Below the pieces are notes generated by a model. The model was given only the letters and a program-made list of their open reading frames with translations, made no database searches and had not been told where the DNA came from. This document shows positions 50,974 to 61,494 of a stretch of DNA of 64,000 bases, one piece after another. Source of the DNA: Myxococcales bacterium (GTDB lineage Bacteria > Myxococcota_A > UBA9042); contig CANLIC010000013.1 in the NCBI GenBank assembly GCA_947491025.1, positions 1 through 64,000 on the forward strand. Reading direction: 5' to 3'. The translations under genes were made by a program, and so were the position numbers. Within the stretch, counting starts at the first letter, position 1. The number at the start of each line of letters is the position of its first letter.

Positions 50974-53900
50974 CTACTTGCACACGTTGGGTTTACTAGG
51001 AGTGCCGGCGTCCTTCGAGACGCAGCACTTGGTCGCGCCCGCGCAGGTGTTGGCGGCGTCGTTGTCCACGCAGACGTTGACCTCTGGGCAGGCGAGCTTG
51101 CTGCAGTCCCACTTCAAGGAGTTGAAGCCGACGCCGGGACCGTAAGAGCAGGCATTGGTCGCCTTCTGCCAGCAGTTCTTTTCGTCGTTGCTCTTGGGAT
51201 CGAAGCACGTTCCCAGCAGCAGCATCGAGGCGCCAGCGTTCCACGGCCAGTCCTCTTCGTAGACCGCCTTGTCGACGACCTTGCCGAGCTTGTTGATCAC
51301 CAAGATCTGGTCACTGACGTTGTCGAGTGAGAGGCCGCCGTTCTTGCCGCTGTCGGCCCAACCGTAGAATGCATCGATATCGTTGTTCTTCTTTCGGTCA
51401 CGCGTCTTGCAGAACACCTCGAAGGCGCCGGGCTGCAGGATGAAGGCGTCGAAGCCGGGCGCCAGCGTCGGCGACTCGGCGGCGGCCTGGCTGCAGTAGG
51501 GTCCCGAGGGTCCGCCTTGGCCGTTGCCCCACGAGACCGATGTCGCCTGCAGCGCGTGGCCCTTGCCGCTGCTGTCGGCCACCGTCGTGCCCTGTCCCTC
51601 ATCGAGTCGGAGCTCGACCACATCGCCGGACATCGCCTTGCTCCAGGTCACCTGGGGGCCGAAGTGGCGCATGTAGAGCTCGGACGACGCCAGCTGCACG
51701 GATCGGAAGCGCGCGGTCGCTGGGCGCACCACCTGGCCGTTCGACATCCGGCTGCCGCCGACGGTCAGCACCTGCGTCCAGCCTGCCTGCGGTGGCCACG
51801 TCGAGGCGGCGCCCACGTCGGCGCCACGCCGACCATCGAGGAAGGACCGAATCTCGCCGCTGACACGCACCGTCACCGCGACGTGCTGCCACTTGTCAGC
51901 CTTGGCTGGCCCGAGTTCGACCTCCACCTCGTTCACGTTGCCGATCACGAAGAAGAGTTTGCCGCTGTGATAGCGGAAGTTGGCATGCCAGCCATCAGCG
52001 GCGCCGAGCGACACGAGGTCCATGCAGGGCACCGTCGCGCCCTTGCTGCTGCAACCGCCGACCGGCTGCGGGTTGGCGGGCAGGTAGATCCAGCTCGAGA
52101 TCGCCACGGCCTTCAGCTCCGGGATGCTCGCCTTGTTGAGCGTCACGACCACCGACCCATTGCCGTTGAGGCGCATCGCAGAGCAGCTGCCCTCCACCGA
52201 GCACGCCACACCGCAACCGTCGCCGCTCGCGGTGTTGCCGTCGTCGCAGAGCTCATTGGGCTCGATGCGCGTGTTGCCGCAGACCGGCAGCAGCTTGTGG
52301 ATCTCTTGGGCTGGCTTGGTCGGCAACTTGCAAGTGCCGCCTGGACAGTCCGCGTTGCTCGTGCACGGCTGGCTCGTGGCGTTGCTGCAGGTGCCCGGCT
52401 TCTGCACCGGCTCATCCCTCAGCTCCCAACCCTGGAGGTCGACTGGCTTCTCTGTCGGGTTGTGGAGCTCGAACCACTCGCCAACGTCGTTGCCCGCGTC
52501 TGCGTCCGGGTTGGCCATGATCTCGCTGACGACCACCGTGCCATCGGGCTGCGGCTCGGGCTCCTTCTGGCACAGCGCATCGCAGCCGTCGCCTGGCACC
52601 AGGTTTCCGTCGTCGCACTGCTCGACGTCCTGGTTCAGCTTGCCGTCGCCGCACTTGGGCTTGGCGACGCACTCGCCGGTGATGCACCACATGTCGGTGC
52701 CGCACGCGGACTTGTCGACCTTGTTGGTCTTCTTGTCAGCTTCCTTGCAGGGGTTGATGCAGCTCGGGTTTTGAGCGCCCGGCGAACCAAAGTCGCCGTC
52801 GCCGTAGGGTGCCTTGCCCAGACACCACTGCTCGCCCTTGTCGTTCGCTTTGGCCTCGAACTGGGTCGGATCCAAGGCGACGCTGTAGGCGGCCGTGAGC
52901 TCAAATCCGTCGTTCTCACAACCCGCCTGTGGCTTGACCGGGTCGCAGAGCAGGCCCTTGCCGTAGTAGCTCACCTCGTCGATGACCTTCTTGTTCCACT
53001 CAATGACCACCGAGTCGACCTGGTTGGCCAACGCGATGTCGGTGCCGTAGGCATAGGCGACGTTGGTGCCGCCGTTCTTGGCCTTGTCCATCGATCGACC
53101 CAAAACCAGATAGCTCTTGGGTGCAATCCAAAGCGACTTGCCAGCGGCGATCACGTGCTTGTCGGCCGCCGCGTCGCGCAACACCCAACCGTTGATGTCG
53201 ATCTTGCTCTCGGTCGTATTGTAGACCTCGATCCACTCGCCCACCGAGTCCTCGACCTTGTCGGGGTTCACCATCATCTCGGTGATGACCAGCGCACCAG
53301 GCGTCACCGTCTCGAACAGGCAGTTGGCGCTGCAGCCGTCGCCAGGCAGCGCGTTGCCGTCGTCGCACTCCTCGTAGGCGTCGACCGAGCCGCTACCACA
53401 GGTCTTGCTGTCGCAGAAGTCGCCGAAACCGTCGCCGTCGCTGTCCTTCTGATCCGGGTTGGGGAAGCCTGGACAGTTGTCGCAGAGGTCGCCCGCGTCG
53501 TCTCCGTCGCCGTCTTTCTGGTCCTGGTTCGGGACCGACTTGCAGCTGTCGCAGAGGTCGCCGACGGTGTCCTTGTCGCTGTCGGCTTGGCCGGGGTTGC
53601 TGACGTAGGGGCAGTTGTCGAACTCGTTCTTGATGTTGTCGCCGTCCTGATCGCCACCCTTGGGCACGCAGGTCTGGTTCTTGACACCCGGCGAGCCGAA
53701 GTCGCCCGTGGTCCCCTGCCACTGGCCCTGGCCGTCGCACCAGTATGCGCCTTTGTCGTTGAGGCCCGGGTCGTAGTAGCCGCTGTCGAGCTGCAACGAC
53801 TTGCCCGTCTTGGGGATCGGGTGGAGGCCGCCGTAGGTGACCTTGTCGATCAGCGTGCCGTTGTTCGACAGCGAGATCGCGTCCGAGTTGTCGTCGAGGC

Positions 53901-55758
53901 CGATCACCACCTTGCCGTCGGCGTCGGTCCAGGTGACGTTGACCGTGACCTTGCCGTTGAACAGCGGGTTCTTGCTCGCACCCAGGATCAGGGTCTGGCC
54001 GGGCTGAATCGCGATCTTTGGCTGCGCCGGCAGCGTAAAGCTACCGCCCTTGCCGGCCGTGAGCACCCAGCCATTGAGGATCACCTCTTTGGTGTCGACC
54101 GAATGGATCTCCACCCACTCGCCGAGAGGCACCTCGTCGGTCTTCACGAAGACCTCGGTGATGAAGACCTTGGCGGGGATGATCTTGGCGAGCTTGCACT
54201 CCTCGCAGCCATCGTTCAGCGCGCTGTTGCCGTCGTCGCACTGCTCGCCGGTGTCAAGCTCGCTGTCGCCGCACTTCTGCGGGTCACAGGCGTCACCTGA
54301 GGCGTCGCCGTCGACATTCTCTTGCAGCTTGTTCTCGACATCGGGGCAGTTGTCGCAGGCGTCGCCGATGCCATCGAGATCCTTGTCTTCTTGCAGCCCG
54401 TTCGGGACGATCGGGCAATTGTCCTTGCCGTCCTCCACCTCGTCCTTGTCGCCGTCCGGCGGCTTCGGGCACTCGGGGTTCTGCACGCCCGGTGTGCCGA
54501 AATCTCCAGAGCCCATCTGGTTCTTGGCAGCGCACCAGGTGAACTCGTACTTGTCATTCTTCTTCGCGTCGAGCTTGAGCGGATCCAGGCTCGCCGCCTT
54601 GCCATCGAATTCGGCCGGCGACGGCCAGAACGACGACGACCACGCCACCTCGTCGATGGTGGTCGAGCCGACGCGGATGGAGAGCGCGCCGTCGAAGTTG
54701 GTCAGCAGGACGGTGTCGTAGACATGGTCGGGGTCGATGCCGCCGTTCAGCGCCTTGTTGCCCGAGTTGGCGAGCAAGCGATAACCCTTCGGCGGGACGA
54801 ACAGCGAACAGCCGCCGATCTTGTGCGACTTGCCGGTCTTGGGATCGTAGACCTCCAGCCCGCCGATCGGCACCGGCGCACTGCCAGGGTTGTAGATTTC
54901 GAACCACTCACCGTAGTCATCGAATACGGCTTTGGGGTTCATCATGATCTCGGAGATCACCAGCGCGCCCGGCGCCAGCCCGGGATCGACCTGCTGGCAG
55001 CCGATGTCGAAGTCCTTGTAGTCGACGTCGCTGCTGCTGGAGTCCACGGTGTCCTGGCCCTGGTCCGGCGGGTCGATGACGTCAGGCTGCTTGCAAAGGG
55101 CCTCGTAGTCGCTGCAGCAGTCGCCTGCGCCGACACAGAGGTTGTCGCATTGGCACTTGGCCGCACCGTCGTACTTGCCGCACTTGCCCTGACAGCTCGG
55201 GGCGACAGTCGCGTCGGTGTCGTCCACTGCCGTCTCGGCACTGTCGACGTCTGCCACCACCGGCTTGCAGATCTCGACGTAGTCGGCGCAGCAATTGCCC
55301 TCGTCGCCACAGAAGTCGTGGCACTGGCACGGCGCACCCAGCTTGTACTTGCCGCAGCGACCGACGCAGCTCTTGGGGTCGATTGGCACCTCGGCGATGT
55401 CGGTCGCGTCGGGCGTCGACGTCTCGACCGTGTCGACAGCATCCTCGACCGCGACCTCTTCCGGCAGCTCAGGGTCGACGTTGTCGCTCTCTGTATCGCC
55501 GTCGACCGGCACGACGGTGTCTTCGTCGGACGAGTCGGGATCGACGCTGGTATCGGTGGTGCTGCCGCCGCCGTTGTCGACCGCGCCCGCGTCCGTCGTT
55601 CCGCCGCCCCCAGTATCAACGCCACCGAGGTCGGTGCTCGCATCTGCGGTGTCGGTGGCTGGCTCTTCGCCCGAACAAGCGGTCGCTGTCAGTGCGAGGA
55701 TCGAGGCGAACGCTGCCAGCCAACGCAGCGAATTCGAGGCCAGGGGCATGGCAACCAT
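50974..55758 (-). CDS. Very large lipoprotein: two somatomedin-B-like domains, lamin-tail domains, TSP3, DUF4215 and a LamG-like insert
   Basis: 1594 residues from the ATG at 55758 (GGAG 5 nt upstream). Lipoprotein signal ALTATAC. After an Asp/Ser/Thr linker come two somatomedin-B-like units ([28 protein letters not shown], and [20 protein letters not shown]). Then LTD1, TSP3, [15 protein letters not shown]2, TSP3, [15 protein letters not shown]3, [12 protein letters not shown], and LTD4. LTD4 appears interrupted after PVQKPGTC by another [12 protein letters not shown] motif and a LamG/concanavalin-like domain ([21 protein letters not shown]), and resumes at [15 protein letters not shown]. 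Such extracellular modules suggest surface adhesion or matrix binding; partner unknown. Same family style as 11482-15072. Confidence 0.85.
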   Translation of the reverse strand: MVAMPLASNSLRWLAAFASILALTATACSGEEPATDTADASTDLGGVDTGGGGTTDAGAVDNGGGSTTDTSVDPDSSDEDTVVPVDGDTESDNVDPELPEEVAVEDAVDTVETSTPDATDIAEVPIDPKSCVGRCGKYKLGAPCQCHDFCGDEGNCCADYVEICKPVVADVDSAETAVDDTDATVAPSCQGKCGKYDGAAKCQCDNLCVGAGDCCSDYEALCKQPDVIDPPDQGQDTVDSSSSDVDYKDFDIGCQQVDPGLAPGALVISEIMMNPKAVFDDYGEWFEIYNPGSAPVPIGGLEVYDPKTGKSHKIGGCSLFVPPKGYRLLANSGNKALNGGIDPDHVYDTVLLTNFDGALSIRVGSTTIDEVAWSSSFWPSPAEFDGKAASLDPLKLDAKKNDKYEFTWCAAKNQMGSGDFGTPGVQNPECPKPPDGDKDEVEDGKDNCPIVPNGLQEDKDLDGIGDACDNCPDVENKLQENVDGDASGDACDPQKCGDSELDTGEQCDDGNSALNDGCEECKLAKIIPAKVFITEVFVKTDEVPLGEWVEIHSVDTKEVILNGWVLTAGKGGSFTLPAQPKIAIQPGQTLILGASKNPLFNGKVTVNVTWTDADGKVVIGLDDNSDAISLSNNGTLIDKVTYGGLHPIPKTGKSLQLDSGYYDPGLNDKGAYWCDGQGQWQGTTGDFGSPGVKNQTCVPKGGDQDGDNIKNEFDNCPYVSNPGQADSDKDTVGDLCDSCKSVPNQDQKDGDGDDAGDLCDNCPGFPNPDQKDSDGDGFGDFCDSKTCGSGSVDAYEECDDGNALPGDGCSANCLFETVTPGALVITEMMVNPDKVEDSVGEWIEVYNTTESKIDINGWVLRDAAADKHVIAAGKSLWIAPKSYLVLGRSMDKAKNGGTNVAYAYGTDIALANQVDSVVIEWNKKVIDEVSYYGKGLLCDPVKPQAGCENDGFELTAAYSVALDPTQFEAKANDKGEQWCLGKAPYGDGDFGSPGAQNPSCINPCKEADKKTNKVDKSACGTDMWCITGECVAKPKCGDGKLNQDVEQCDDGNLVPGDGCDALCQKEPEPQPDGTVVVSEIMANPDADAGNDVGEWFELHNPTEKPVDLQGWELRDEPVQKPGTCSNATSQPCTSNADCPGGTCKLPTKPAQEIHKLLPVCGNTRIEPNELCDDGNTASGDGCGVACSVEGSCSAMRLNGNGSVVVTLNKASIPELKAVAISSWIYLPANPQPVGGCSSKGATVPCMDLVSLGAADGWHANFRYHSGKLFFVIGNVNEVEVELGPAKADKWQHVAVTVRVSGEIRSFLDGRRGADVGAASTWPPQAGWTQVLTVGGSRMSNGQVVRPATARFRSVQLASSELYMRHFGPQVTWSKAMSGDVVELRLDEGQGTTVADSSGKGHALQATSVSWGNGQGGPSGPYCSQAAAESPTLAPGFDAFILQPGAFEVFCKTRDRKKNNDIDAFYGWADSGKNGGLSLDNVSDQILVINKLGKVVDKAVYEEDWPWNAGASMLLLGTCFDPKSNDEKNCWQKATNACSYGPGVGFNSLKWDCSKLACPEVNVCVDNDAANTCAGATKCCVSKDAGTPSKPNVCK

Positions 55759-55879
55759 GTGCACTCCGCAATCAGCAGGCCCAATCAGCGAGGCCCGCGG
55801 GGACAGAGTAGGTTAGTGCACCCCGCGCCCTTGGCGCAAGGAAGCCCAGCAAGGAATCCTGCCTTTCCCGCGTGCGCCG

Positions 55880-57343
55880 TCAGGCAGCCAGGGTTCCCGA
55901 CACAGCGCCCGCCCACGCTGCGACGTCGGCGTCCGAGCGCACTGTCAAAGCGAGCGCCTCTGTGACGTCGCCGGCCACCACCTCTGCCGCGCTGCGCGCG
56001 CGCGCCAGGTGACGCGACTCGACCGCCGTCAGGCATAACCGTGCCGCCAGGACCGCGAGGCCGTCATCCAAAGGGCCCACCGCTACCGCGATCGGCAGCT
56101 CGTCGGCGACCAGATCGCGCAGCAGCACCTGCGCCTCGGCAGCGAAGGGCATCGCTGCGTCCTGACCCGCCGCCAGTCTTCCCAGCGAAGCCGCCAGTCG
56201 TGCCAGCCGCACCGCGTCCACCCCTTCGCCTGCCGCCTCGAGCTGTTGCGCCCGCATCCTTAACGGCGCTTCAAGCGCGGCCGCCGCAGCGGTGATGGTG
56301 TGCGCGTCCCCCGCAGCGGCCTCTGCTGAAGCCAACAGCGGCAAGATGCCGCCAAGGCGCAGCGGCGTTGAGACATGCGGACCCTCGGCCAACCCGCCCG
56401 CCCGGGCATCGCCGGCGATCTGGGCCTGCGCTACCGCGTCGCGCAGCCACGCCACCGCCGTCAACGCCAGCTCGGACGTGGCCGGCGCGCGATGGGCGTC
56501 GCCGCGTGCGACCATCGCGTCCTGCAGCGCGTAGAAGCGATTGGCGTCCACCGGCAGCCCGGCCGTCCACGTCGGCGGCCAGGCGATGGCGCGCACCTCG
56601 GCGCCCTCCTCCAGCAAGCCCCGGACCTCGGCCTCGCGCGCGGCCCAAGGTTCGGCGCTCGCCCGCGCCCGGTCATAGCCGTGGCATGCCAAGAGCAGAC
56701 TGACGTGGACACCGCGTGGCGAGCGATGAAACCGCAGCGGGAACTGGCGGCAGGGCACGGCTTTCGTTGCCGCGCCATGGTCGGCGTGGATCTCGCAGAG
56801 GCCGTCGTCACGCTGCGCCACACAGTGTCCGCCCTCTCGCGCCATCCCGACGTAGGTCTTGCCGTCGAACTCCAGCTCCTCTGTCAGCTCGCCGCCGCTT
56901 CGAGGTCCGCGCGCAGCCAACGAGAGGGCCTCGACGCGCACCCGATCGCGTCCGGTGAGCGGGCCGAGAAACGTCGCCCCGCAACAACGCCCGGTGCCCA
57001 CACACGCATGGCGAGGCGGATCCAGGCCTTGCAGCCAAAGCAGCGGCTCATTGGCCGGAACCATCGGCCACGATTGGGCGAGCCTCAGCCGCTGCTGCGA
57101 TCGCGCGCCATCCAGCAAGTACAGGCGAGCCAGCGCCGACAGCCGGCGCGCGGCCGCAGCCTCGTCGCCACCCTCGTGCGACACCAGCGCCGCCCACGAC
57201 GCGCCCTCGGCCAGCCGCTGCAAGAAGCGGCCATCGCCGACACCGAGCCGCAGCCGCCGTCGCAGCGCGGCGTCGTCCACCAGCAGCCTGCCGGCGTCAT
57301 CGCGGACGACACGTAGCCCCGCGCGAAGGCGGTAGCGTGCCAT
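55880..57343 (-). CDS. Large protein with YkgJ-type Cys cluster
   Basis: 487 residues; GGGAGG precedes the ATG at 57343. After ~110 residues of unassigned N-terminus comes a YkgJ (PF03692-like) cluster: CVGTGRCCG, then EGGHCVAQRDDGLCEIHAD and KAVPCRQFPLRFHR, giving the Cys ligands of a proposed zinc- or iron-binding site. The C-terminal ~220 residues are Ala-rich helical and unassigned, making it far longer than ordinary YkgJ proteins. Some relatives are protein lysine methylases of the FliB type, but no SAM motif is evident. No obvious functional link to neighbours. Confidence 0.7.
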   Translation of the reverse strand: MARYRLRAGLRVVRDDAGRLLVDDAALRRRLRLGVGDGRFLQRLAEGASWAALVSHEGGDEAAAARRLSALARLYLLDGARSQQRLRLAQSWPMVPANEPLLWLQGLDPPRHACVGTGRCCGATFLGPLTGRDRVRVEALSLAARGPRSGGELTEELEFDGKTYVGMAREGGHCVAQRDDGLCEIHADHGAATKAVPCRQFPLRFHRSPRGVHVSLLLACHGYDRARASAEPWAAREAEVRGLLEEGAEVRAIAWPPTWTAGLPVDANRFYALQDAMVARGDAHRAPATSELALTAVAWLRDAVAQAQIAGDARAGGLAEGPHVSTPLRLGGILPLLASAEAAAGDAHTITAAAAALEAPLRMRAQQLEAAGEGVDAVRLARLAASLGRLAAGQDAAMPFAAEAQVLLRDLVADELPIAVAVGPLDDGLAVLAARLCLTAVESRHLARARSAAEVVAGDVTEALALTVRSDADVAAWAGAVSGTLAA

Positions 57344-57539
57344 GTCGGCCTCCCTAGCTGCCCGTCACGGGCGACCGCCGGCTGCCGTCGGCCACGTCGG
57401 CAGCAGCGGCGGGCGGGGGCCACCGTAACGCGGCAGCGCAGCGCTGAGGTTGTGGGTCGTCCAGCCTGCGGTCGTCGACAGCGCCGGTGGGGTAGCCCTC
57501 AGCGCGGGGTCCGTCGATCGCCATCGCCGCCAAGCCGGC

Positions 57540-58316
57540 CTAGGCGCGCGTCTTGACGTCGAGATCGACGCCGATGTCCGGCACCGGGAACTCGTCGTCC
57601 GGCTCGTGGCTCAGCGCTGCCGGGGCGCGCACCGACGGCGGGGGCGCGATGCCCATCTTGGCCTTGAGCGCTGCCAGGGCGTCATCGGTGCCGCTGGTCG
57701 CCTCGAGGGCCTTGAACTTGTCCTCCAGGTCCGTGTTGGCCAGGCTCCGGCTCAGATCGCCCGCCGCCTCGGCCTCGGCCTCGGTCTGCTCGACCTTCTC
57801 GGTCATGCGCTCAAAGGCGTCGAACGCCGAGTTGTCGTTGAGGCCGCCCATCGTCGACTGGATGGTCTTTTGGGCCTCCGCGCGCTTGGAACGAGCGATG
57901 AGCAGGTCCTTCTTGCGCTTGGCCTCGCCGATCTTGAGGTTGAGCTGATTGAGCGCCTCGCGGAGCTGCTCGGTCGCCTGCTTCTGCGCCACCCACTGCG
58001 TCTGCCACTGCTCGGACTGGCCGTCGGCCTCGGTCTTGCGCGCCAGCGCCTCGCGGGCAAGCCCTTCATCGCCCTTCTGCAGCGCCAACATCGCCTTCTT
58101 TTCCCAGTCCGCCGCGGTCTTTTTCGACTCGGTGTACTTGGCGTAGAGGCGCTTCTCGTCGGCAATGGCGATCGCCACCTGCTTCTTGGCCGTGATGAAC
58201 TGCTCGCGCATGTCGATCAGCAGCTGGTTCAAGATCTTCTCGGGCTCTTCCGCCTTGCTCACCATCCCATTGATGTTCGAACGCAGCAACAGGCCGATGC
58301 GGTTGAACAAGCTCAT
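57540..58316 (-). CDS. pspA: PspA/IM30 (ESCRT-III-like) membrane-stress protein
   Basis: 258 residues from the ATG at 58316 (GGGAG 6 nt upstream). Opens MSLFNRIGLLLRSNINGMV, then the coiled-coil core: EEPEKILNQLLIDMREQF, AKKQVAIAIADEKRL, a long Lys/Glu/Gln-rich helix to about 190 and TEKVEQTEAEAEAAGD. The final ~60 residues are a variable acidic tail with Pro. Family proteins coat and repair the inner membrane under stress. About 76 nt separate it from the upstream small gene, with which it probably forms an operon; no classical pspF is present here. Confidence 0.9.
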   Translation of the reverse strand: MSLFNRIGLLLRSNINGMVSKAEEPEKILNQLLIDMREQFITAKKQVAIAIADEKRLYAKYTESKKTAADWEKKAMLALQKGDEGLAREALARKTEADGQSEQWQTQWVAQKQATEQLREALNQLNLKIGEAKRKKDLLIARSKRAEAQKTIQSTMGGLNDNSAFDAFERMTEKVEQTEAEAEAAGDLSRSLANTDLEDKFKALEATSGTDDALAALKAKMGIAPPPSVRAPAALSHEPDDEFPVPDIGVDLDVKTRA

Positions 58317-58392
58317 CGTCTTCTCCCGACCGCGATCTCTCGACCCATCGCGGCACGCGCCCACGGCGCTTTCGAAGGTGGAGATCTCGGCC

Positions 58393-58794
58393 TCAGGCCG
58401 TCGGCAGTAGCTCCGTCAGCACATCATGGTGCTCGACGATGGCGAGGGTCAAAGAGTCGATCGCGGCGAGAAACTCGTTCTCGTCCAGGTTCTCGGCCTG
58501 CATGACCTCGACCGCCACCACGGCGTTGTCTTCCAAGGCGTAAGCGCCCTGGACCATCTCGTTGGCGTTCAATTGCAGCATTTTCCGAAAAAGCGCGGCG
58601 ATGCGTGTGTCGTCCATCTTTGGGACATCAAAGAGCTTGCAGCGAAACACCACCAGGGGATCGGTGTGCTGGACCACGATCTGGGCCCCGCCCCAAGCCG
58701 GGTCGTGCAGCACCCAGGTGCCTGGGGCTGGCTCATCGGCGTCGATCCCGCTGATGACGATGTACTGCTCGATGTCCTCGTGCGTCCGAGCCAT
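58393..58794 (-). CDS. Small acidic protein, YbjN/secretion-chaperone-like fold candidate
   Basis: 133 residues from the ATG at 58794 (GGAGG upstream). Predicted alternation of strand and helix: EQYIVISG, GTWVLHDPAWGGAQIVVQH, LVVFRCKLFDVP, RIAALFRKMLQLNANEMVQGAYALEDNAVVAVEVM, ENEFLAAIDSLTLAIVEHHDVL. This beta-strand/helix rhythm resembles YbjN or type III chaperone folds, and similar small proteins occur beside pspA genes in other bacteria; assignment is tentative. Upstream of pspA in the same orientation. Confidence 0.6.
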   Translation of the reverse strand: MARTHEDIEQYIVISGIDADEPAPGTWVLHDPAWGGAQIVVQHTDPLVVFRCKLFDVPKMDDTRIAALFRKMLQLNANEMVQGAYALEDNAVVAVEVMQAENLDENEFLAAIDSLTLAIVEHHDVLTELLPTA

Positions 58795-58996
58795 GCTGAC
58801 TTGCCTCCGAGAAGGGCGCAGTGGCTTGCGCGGCGCGGCGCCCACGCCAACCGGCTGCCATGCCGCAGGCTCGAATCCTAGCGCTGATGTTCCCTCAGGG
58901 TCAACGCGGCCAGGCTCAGTTTGCTGCCAGCGCAGCCAGCGCTACCATGGGCCCTGCCAGCGTCGGCGCGTCGCGGGGAGGAGGCAGAGCACAACC

Positions 58997-59983
58997 ATGC
59001 CAATGGCCCCCCAGAGCGCGTTCCGGCGCCGCCTCGCGACCCAAGGAGCCTTGTGTGCGCTCCTTGCGTCGGCCCTGAACAGCTGCGAGGCCTCAGATTC
59101 GGCCAAGGCAGCGCCGTCGGAAGCGGCGACTGCAGCGGCAAAGGGAGTGGCCACGGCGTCAGCGCGCCCCGATGCGTCGGCGGAATTGTCGACGCGCGCC
59201 ACCGCCTCGCCTGCCAAGCTGCCCATCGCGGCGGTGCGGGTGGCCGTCGAAGCCGAGGTGCGAGCCATGCAGGCGATTGTGGCCGGCACCGCGGCGATCG
59301 GGCCGCTGCTCGGCGGCACCAACCGCGCACTCCAGGAGCGTGGCTATTTTCGCCGCGTCCCCGCCAATGCAGCGCTTGAGGCCTTGCAGGCGACGCTGCA
59401 GCAAGGCGCCGTCGCCGCCGGCCTCCAAGTGCGCGCGCTTCAGGCCACGCCAGATCCCCGCGCTAGCGCTCCCCTCGTGCCGCGGGTCGCCGCCGACCAA
59501 GCCTGGGAGGTCCGAGCCGAGGACCTCCTGGGCACCATCGCCGTCCAACTCGACGTCGTCGGTGACGACGCGACCCTCACTTCGTTTCTCGAACTCCTGC
59601 CGCTGCGCCTTGAGCGCCTGGTCTGCGCCCAGCGCCTGACCCGGCGGCCCGGCGGCGTCGTTCGCATCGATGCGATCGCTTGGCACGAGCGCCCCGCCGA
59701 GGTCGTCCAAGTCGACGTCGAGTGGCACTCAGCCGACGATTGGCTCCGCAGCGCTGGGCACGACCCGAGAGACCCGCGCCTCGGCGCCGACCCTGAGGTG
59801 GTGGCGCTGCGCGCCGCCGTGCGCCTCGGCCGCGAACTGCTGCCGGATGTGCGAGCGGTGCTCATCTCGGGCCACGATCTTAAGCGTTGGCCGGCGCGAT
59901 ATGCGGCCCTAACCCGCTGCAGCCGCTGCGCCGCTTCGGTCGACGTCAATTCGCTGGTCGCGGCGATGGGTCCGGCGCGCTGA
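58997..59983 (+). CDS. Lipoprotein of unknown function, faint PilO-like layout
   Basis: 328 residues from the ATG at 58997 (GAGGAGG about 12 nt upstream). Lipoprotein signal LNSC, an Ala/Thr/Ser-rich stretch, a helical segment (VRVAVEAEVRAMQAIVAGTAAIGP) and an alpha/beta domain (LLGTIAVQLDVVGDDATLTSFLELLPLRLERLVCAQRL, RIDAIAWHER) that loosely recalls PilO or pilus-assembly ferredoxin-like folds. The C-terminus has CSRC. No pilus genes are nearby, so the resemblance should be treated with caution. Confidence 0.6.
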   Translation: MPMAPQSAFRRRLATQGALCALLASALNSCEASDSAKAAPSEAATAAAKGVATASARPDASAELSTRATASPAKLPIAAVRVAVEAEVRAMQAIVAGTAAIGPLLGGTNRALQERGYFRRVPANAALEALQATLQQGAVAAGLQVRALQATPDPRASAPLVPRVAADQAWEVRAEDLLGTIAVQLDVVGDDATLTSFLELLPLRLERLVCAQRLTRRPGGVVRIDAIAWHERPAEVVQVDVEWHSADDWLRSAGHDPRDPRLGADPEVVALRAAVRLGRELLPDVRAVLISGHDLKRWPARYAALTRCSRCAASVDVNSLVAAMGPAR

Positions 59984-60249
59984 CACGCGCCGGGCCGCCT
60001 GCAAGACCGCTGGACACTCTGCCGGCGCCGGTATCCGTGGATGCGGCTGGTGGGCTTCATCCCTGCCACGCCACGAGCACCGATGTGGCCAGACGGCATG
60101 GGACGGAGGCAAGGCGCTGCACGCGGTGAGGGAGTTGAGCGCGACAAGCCGCGCAGGCGCTGCAATCGCAGACGGGCTCCAGGCCTGACCTCTGCCTCGG
60201 TAGCCGTCGGCGACAGGACACGACCAGGCCGAATGCAAAGGACTCGGTG

Positions 60250-61494
60250 TCAGAACTTGATGACCAGTCCGCCCGTGCCGGCCGCATACTTCGGCGGCGC
60301 CGGCTCCGAGTCTCCGAGCATCACTGCGGCTGTCACGGAACCTGCGACCACGCCGCCGACCAACGCCCAGAACCACCACTTGTGCAGCACGGTCTCGGTG
60401 CGGACGGTTGGCTTGTCATGGCCTTTGGGTAGCTCGGGCGTGGCAAAGAGGTCCGTCACCAAGGCGTCGATCGTGGCCTTGTCCCGCTTGAGCCAGCTGA
60501 TCTCACGCTCGACGCGCTTGAGAACCTGGCGGCTGGCGAGGTTGGACAGCGCCAGCCGGACATGGACCTTCTCGCGGGTGCCCGAACTCTGCAGGACCAC
60601 CGCTACGTTGGCGTTGAGCAGGCCCTGAGCCGCGGAGAGGTCGTTGGGTTCGACCGCGCCCTCAAAAACCTCGGCGAGCTTGACCCGCAGGGCGTCCCAC
60701 GCCGGCTTGCGGCGCGCGGCCTTCAGCTCGAACGGCACGATGACGTCCGGCCCCGTGATCTGCTGCAAGCGCCCGACTCTGCCGTAACCGTGCTTGGACA
60801 CGCGGACGAACTGCGGACCGACGGCCGACTTTACGAACGCCGGCGAGAGCCCAAAGTAGCGACCATTCACCCACACGTCGGCGTTGGGGACCGAAGTCCG
60901 GACCTCGAAGGTCACGTCCGGGCGAAGGGCCCACTCTTCGCGTGCCTTTCGGTACTTGCCTTGGATCGCCTCGCTAAACTTAGAGAGGTCCATCACGTAG
61001 CGCGGCCGAAACTCCACGCCGCGCACCAGCGTCTTGTAGCCCCGATCTGCGTTGCCCATGCTCAGCAGCGCGACGCCCTGCAGCAGAATCGCCTCTTCGA
61101 TCGGGTCGTCCTCTGTGGCGTGACTGAAGCTCGAGAGGTAGGTGGTCGCCGCGCTCTCGAAGTCCTCGGCAGCCTGCGCGAAGTCGCCAGCGTCAAGCGC
61201 CTTGCGCCCCGCCATCAGAAACGAGCGGCCGCTCCGAACATTTGTAATGTCAGCATCTTCAGCGCCAACGTTCAGGCTCTCGTCCGGATCGCGGTAGCGC
61301 AGCTTGGCGTTGGCGCGCAGCGCCCGGCGCACGTCGTGGGCGATCTCGTGTTCAACCACGTCGTCGGGCGACAAGTCGATGAGGGTCACCGACTCACGGT
61401 CATCGGCTATAGCTGGAGCGGCGTCCCACGCGATCGCGGTGAAAATCGCGAGGCAAAGGACACCCTGCGACGACAACCGCCGAGTGCCGATCAT
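60250..61494 (-). CDS. Exported PEGA-domain protein with C-terminal membrane helix
   Basis: 414 residues from the ATG at 61494, which shares a base with the preceding stop (TGATG). Signal peptide ends near APAIA. A helical repeat-like region (SFLMAGRKALDAGDFAQAAEDFESAATTYLSS, about 90-170) is followed by the PEGA-like segment (EVRTSVPNADVWVNGRYFG, FVRVSKHGYGRVGRLQQI) and a C-terminal membrane helix (WWFWALVGGVVAGSVTAAVML). Many myxobacterial signalling clusters contain such proteins, but their ligands are unknown. The overlap indicates co-translation with the response regulator. Confidence 0.72.
   Translation of the reverse strand: MIGTRRLSSQGVLCLAIFTAIAWDAAPAIADDRESVTLIDLSPDDVVEHEIAHDVRRALRANAKLRYRDPDESLNVGAEDADITNVRSGRSFLMAGRKALDAGDFAQAAEDFESAATTYLSSFSHATEDDPIEEAILLQGVALLSMGNADRGYKTLVRGVEFRPRYVMDLSKFSEAIQGKYRKAREEWALRPDVTFEVRTSVPNADVWVNGRYFGLSPAFVKSAVGPQFVRVSKHGYGRVGRLQQITGPDVIVPFELKAARRKPAWDALRVKLAEVFEGAVEPNDLSAAQGLLNANVAVVLQSSGTREKVHVRLALSNLASRQVLKRVEREISWLKRDKATIDALVTDLFATPELPKGHDKPTVRTETVLHKWWFWALVGGVVAGSVTAAVMLGDSEPAPPKYAAGTGGLVIKF

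Noticed and set aside
51517..54300. Open frame of 927 codons on the plus strand
   Set aside because: Antisense to the somatomedin-B/lamin-tail lipoprotein; low-complexity composition without recognisable motifs.
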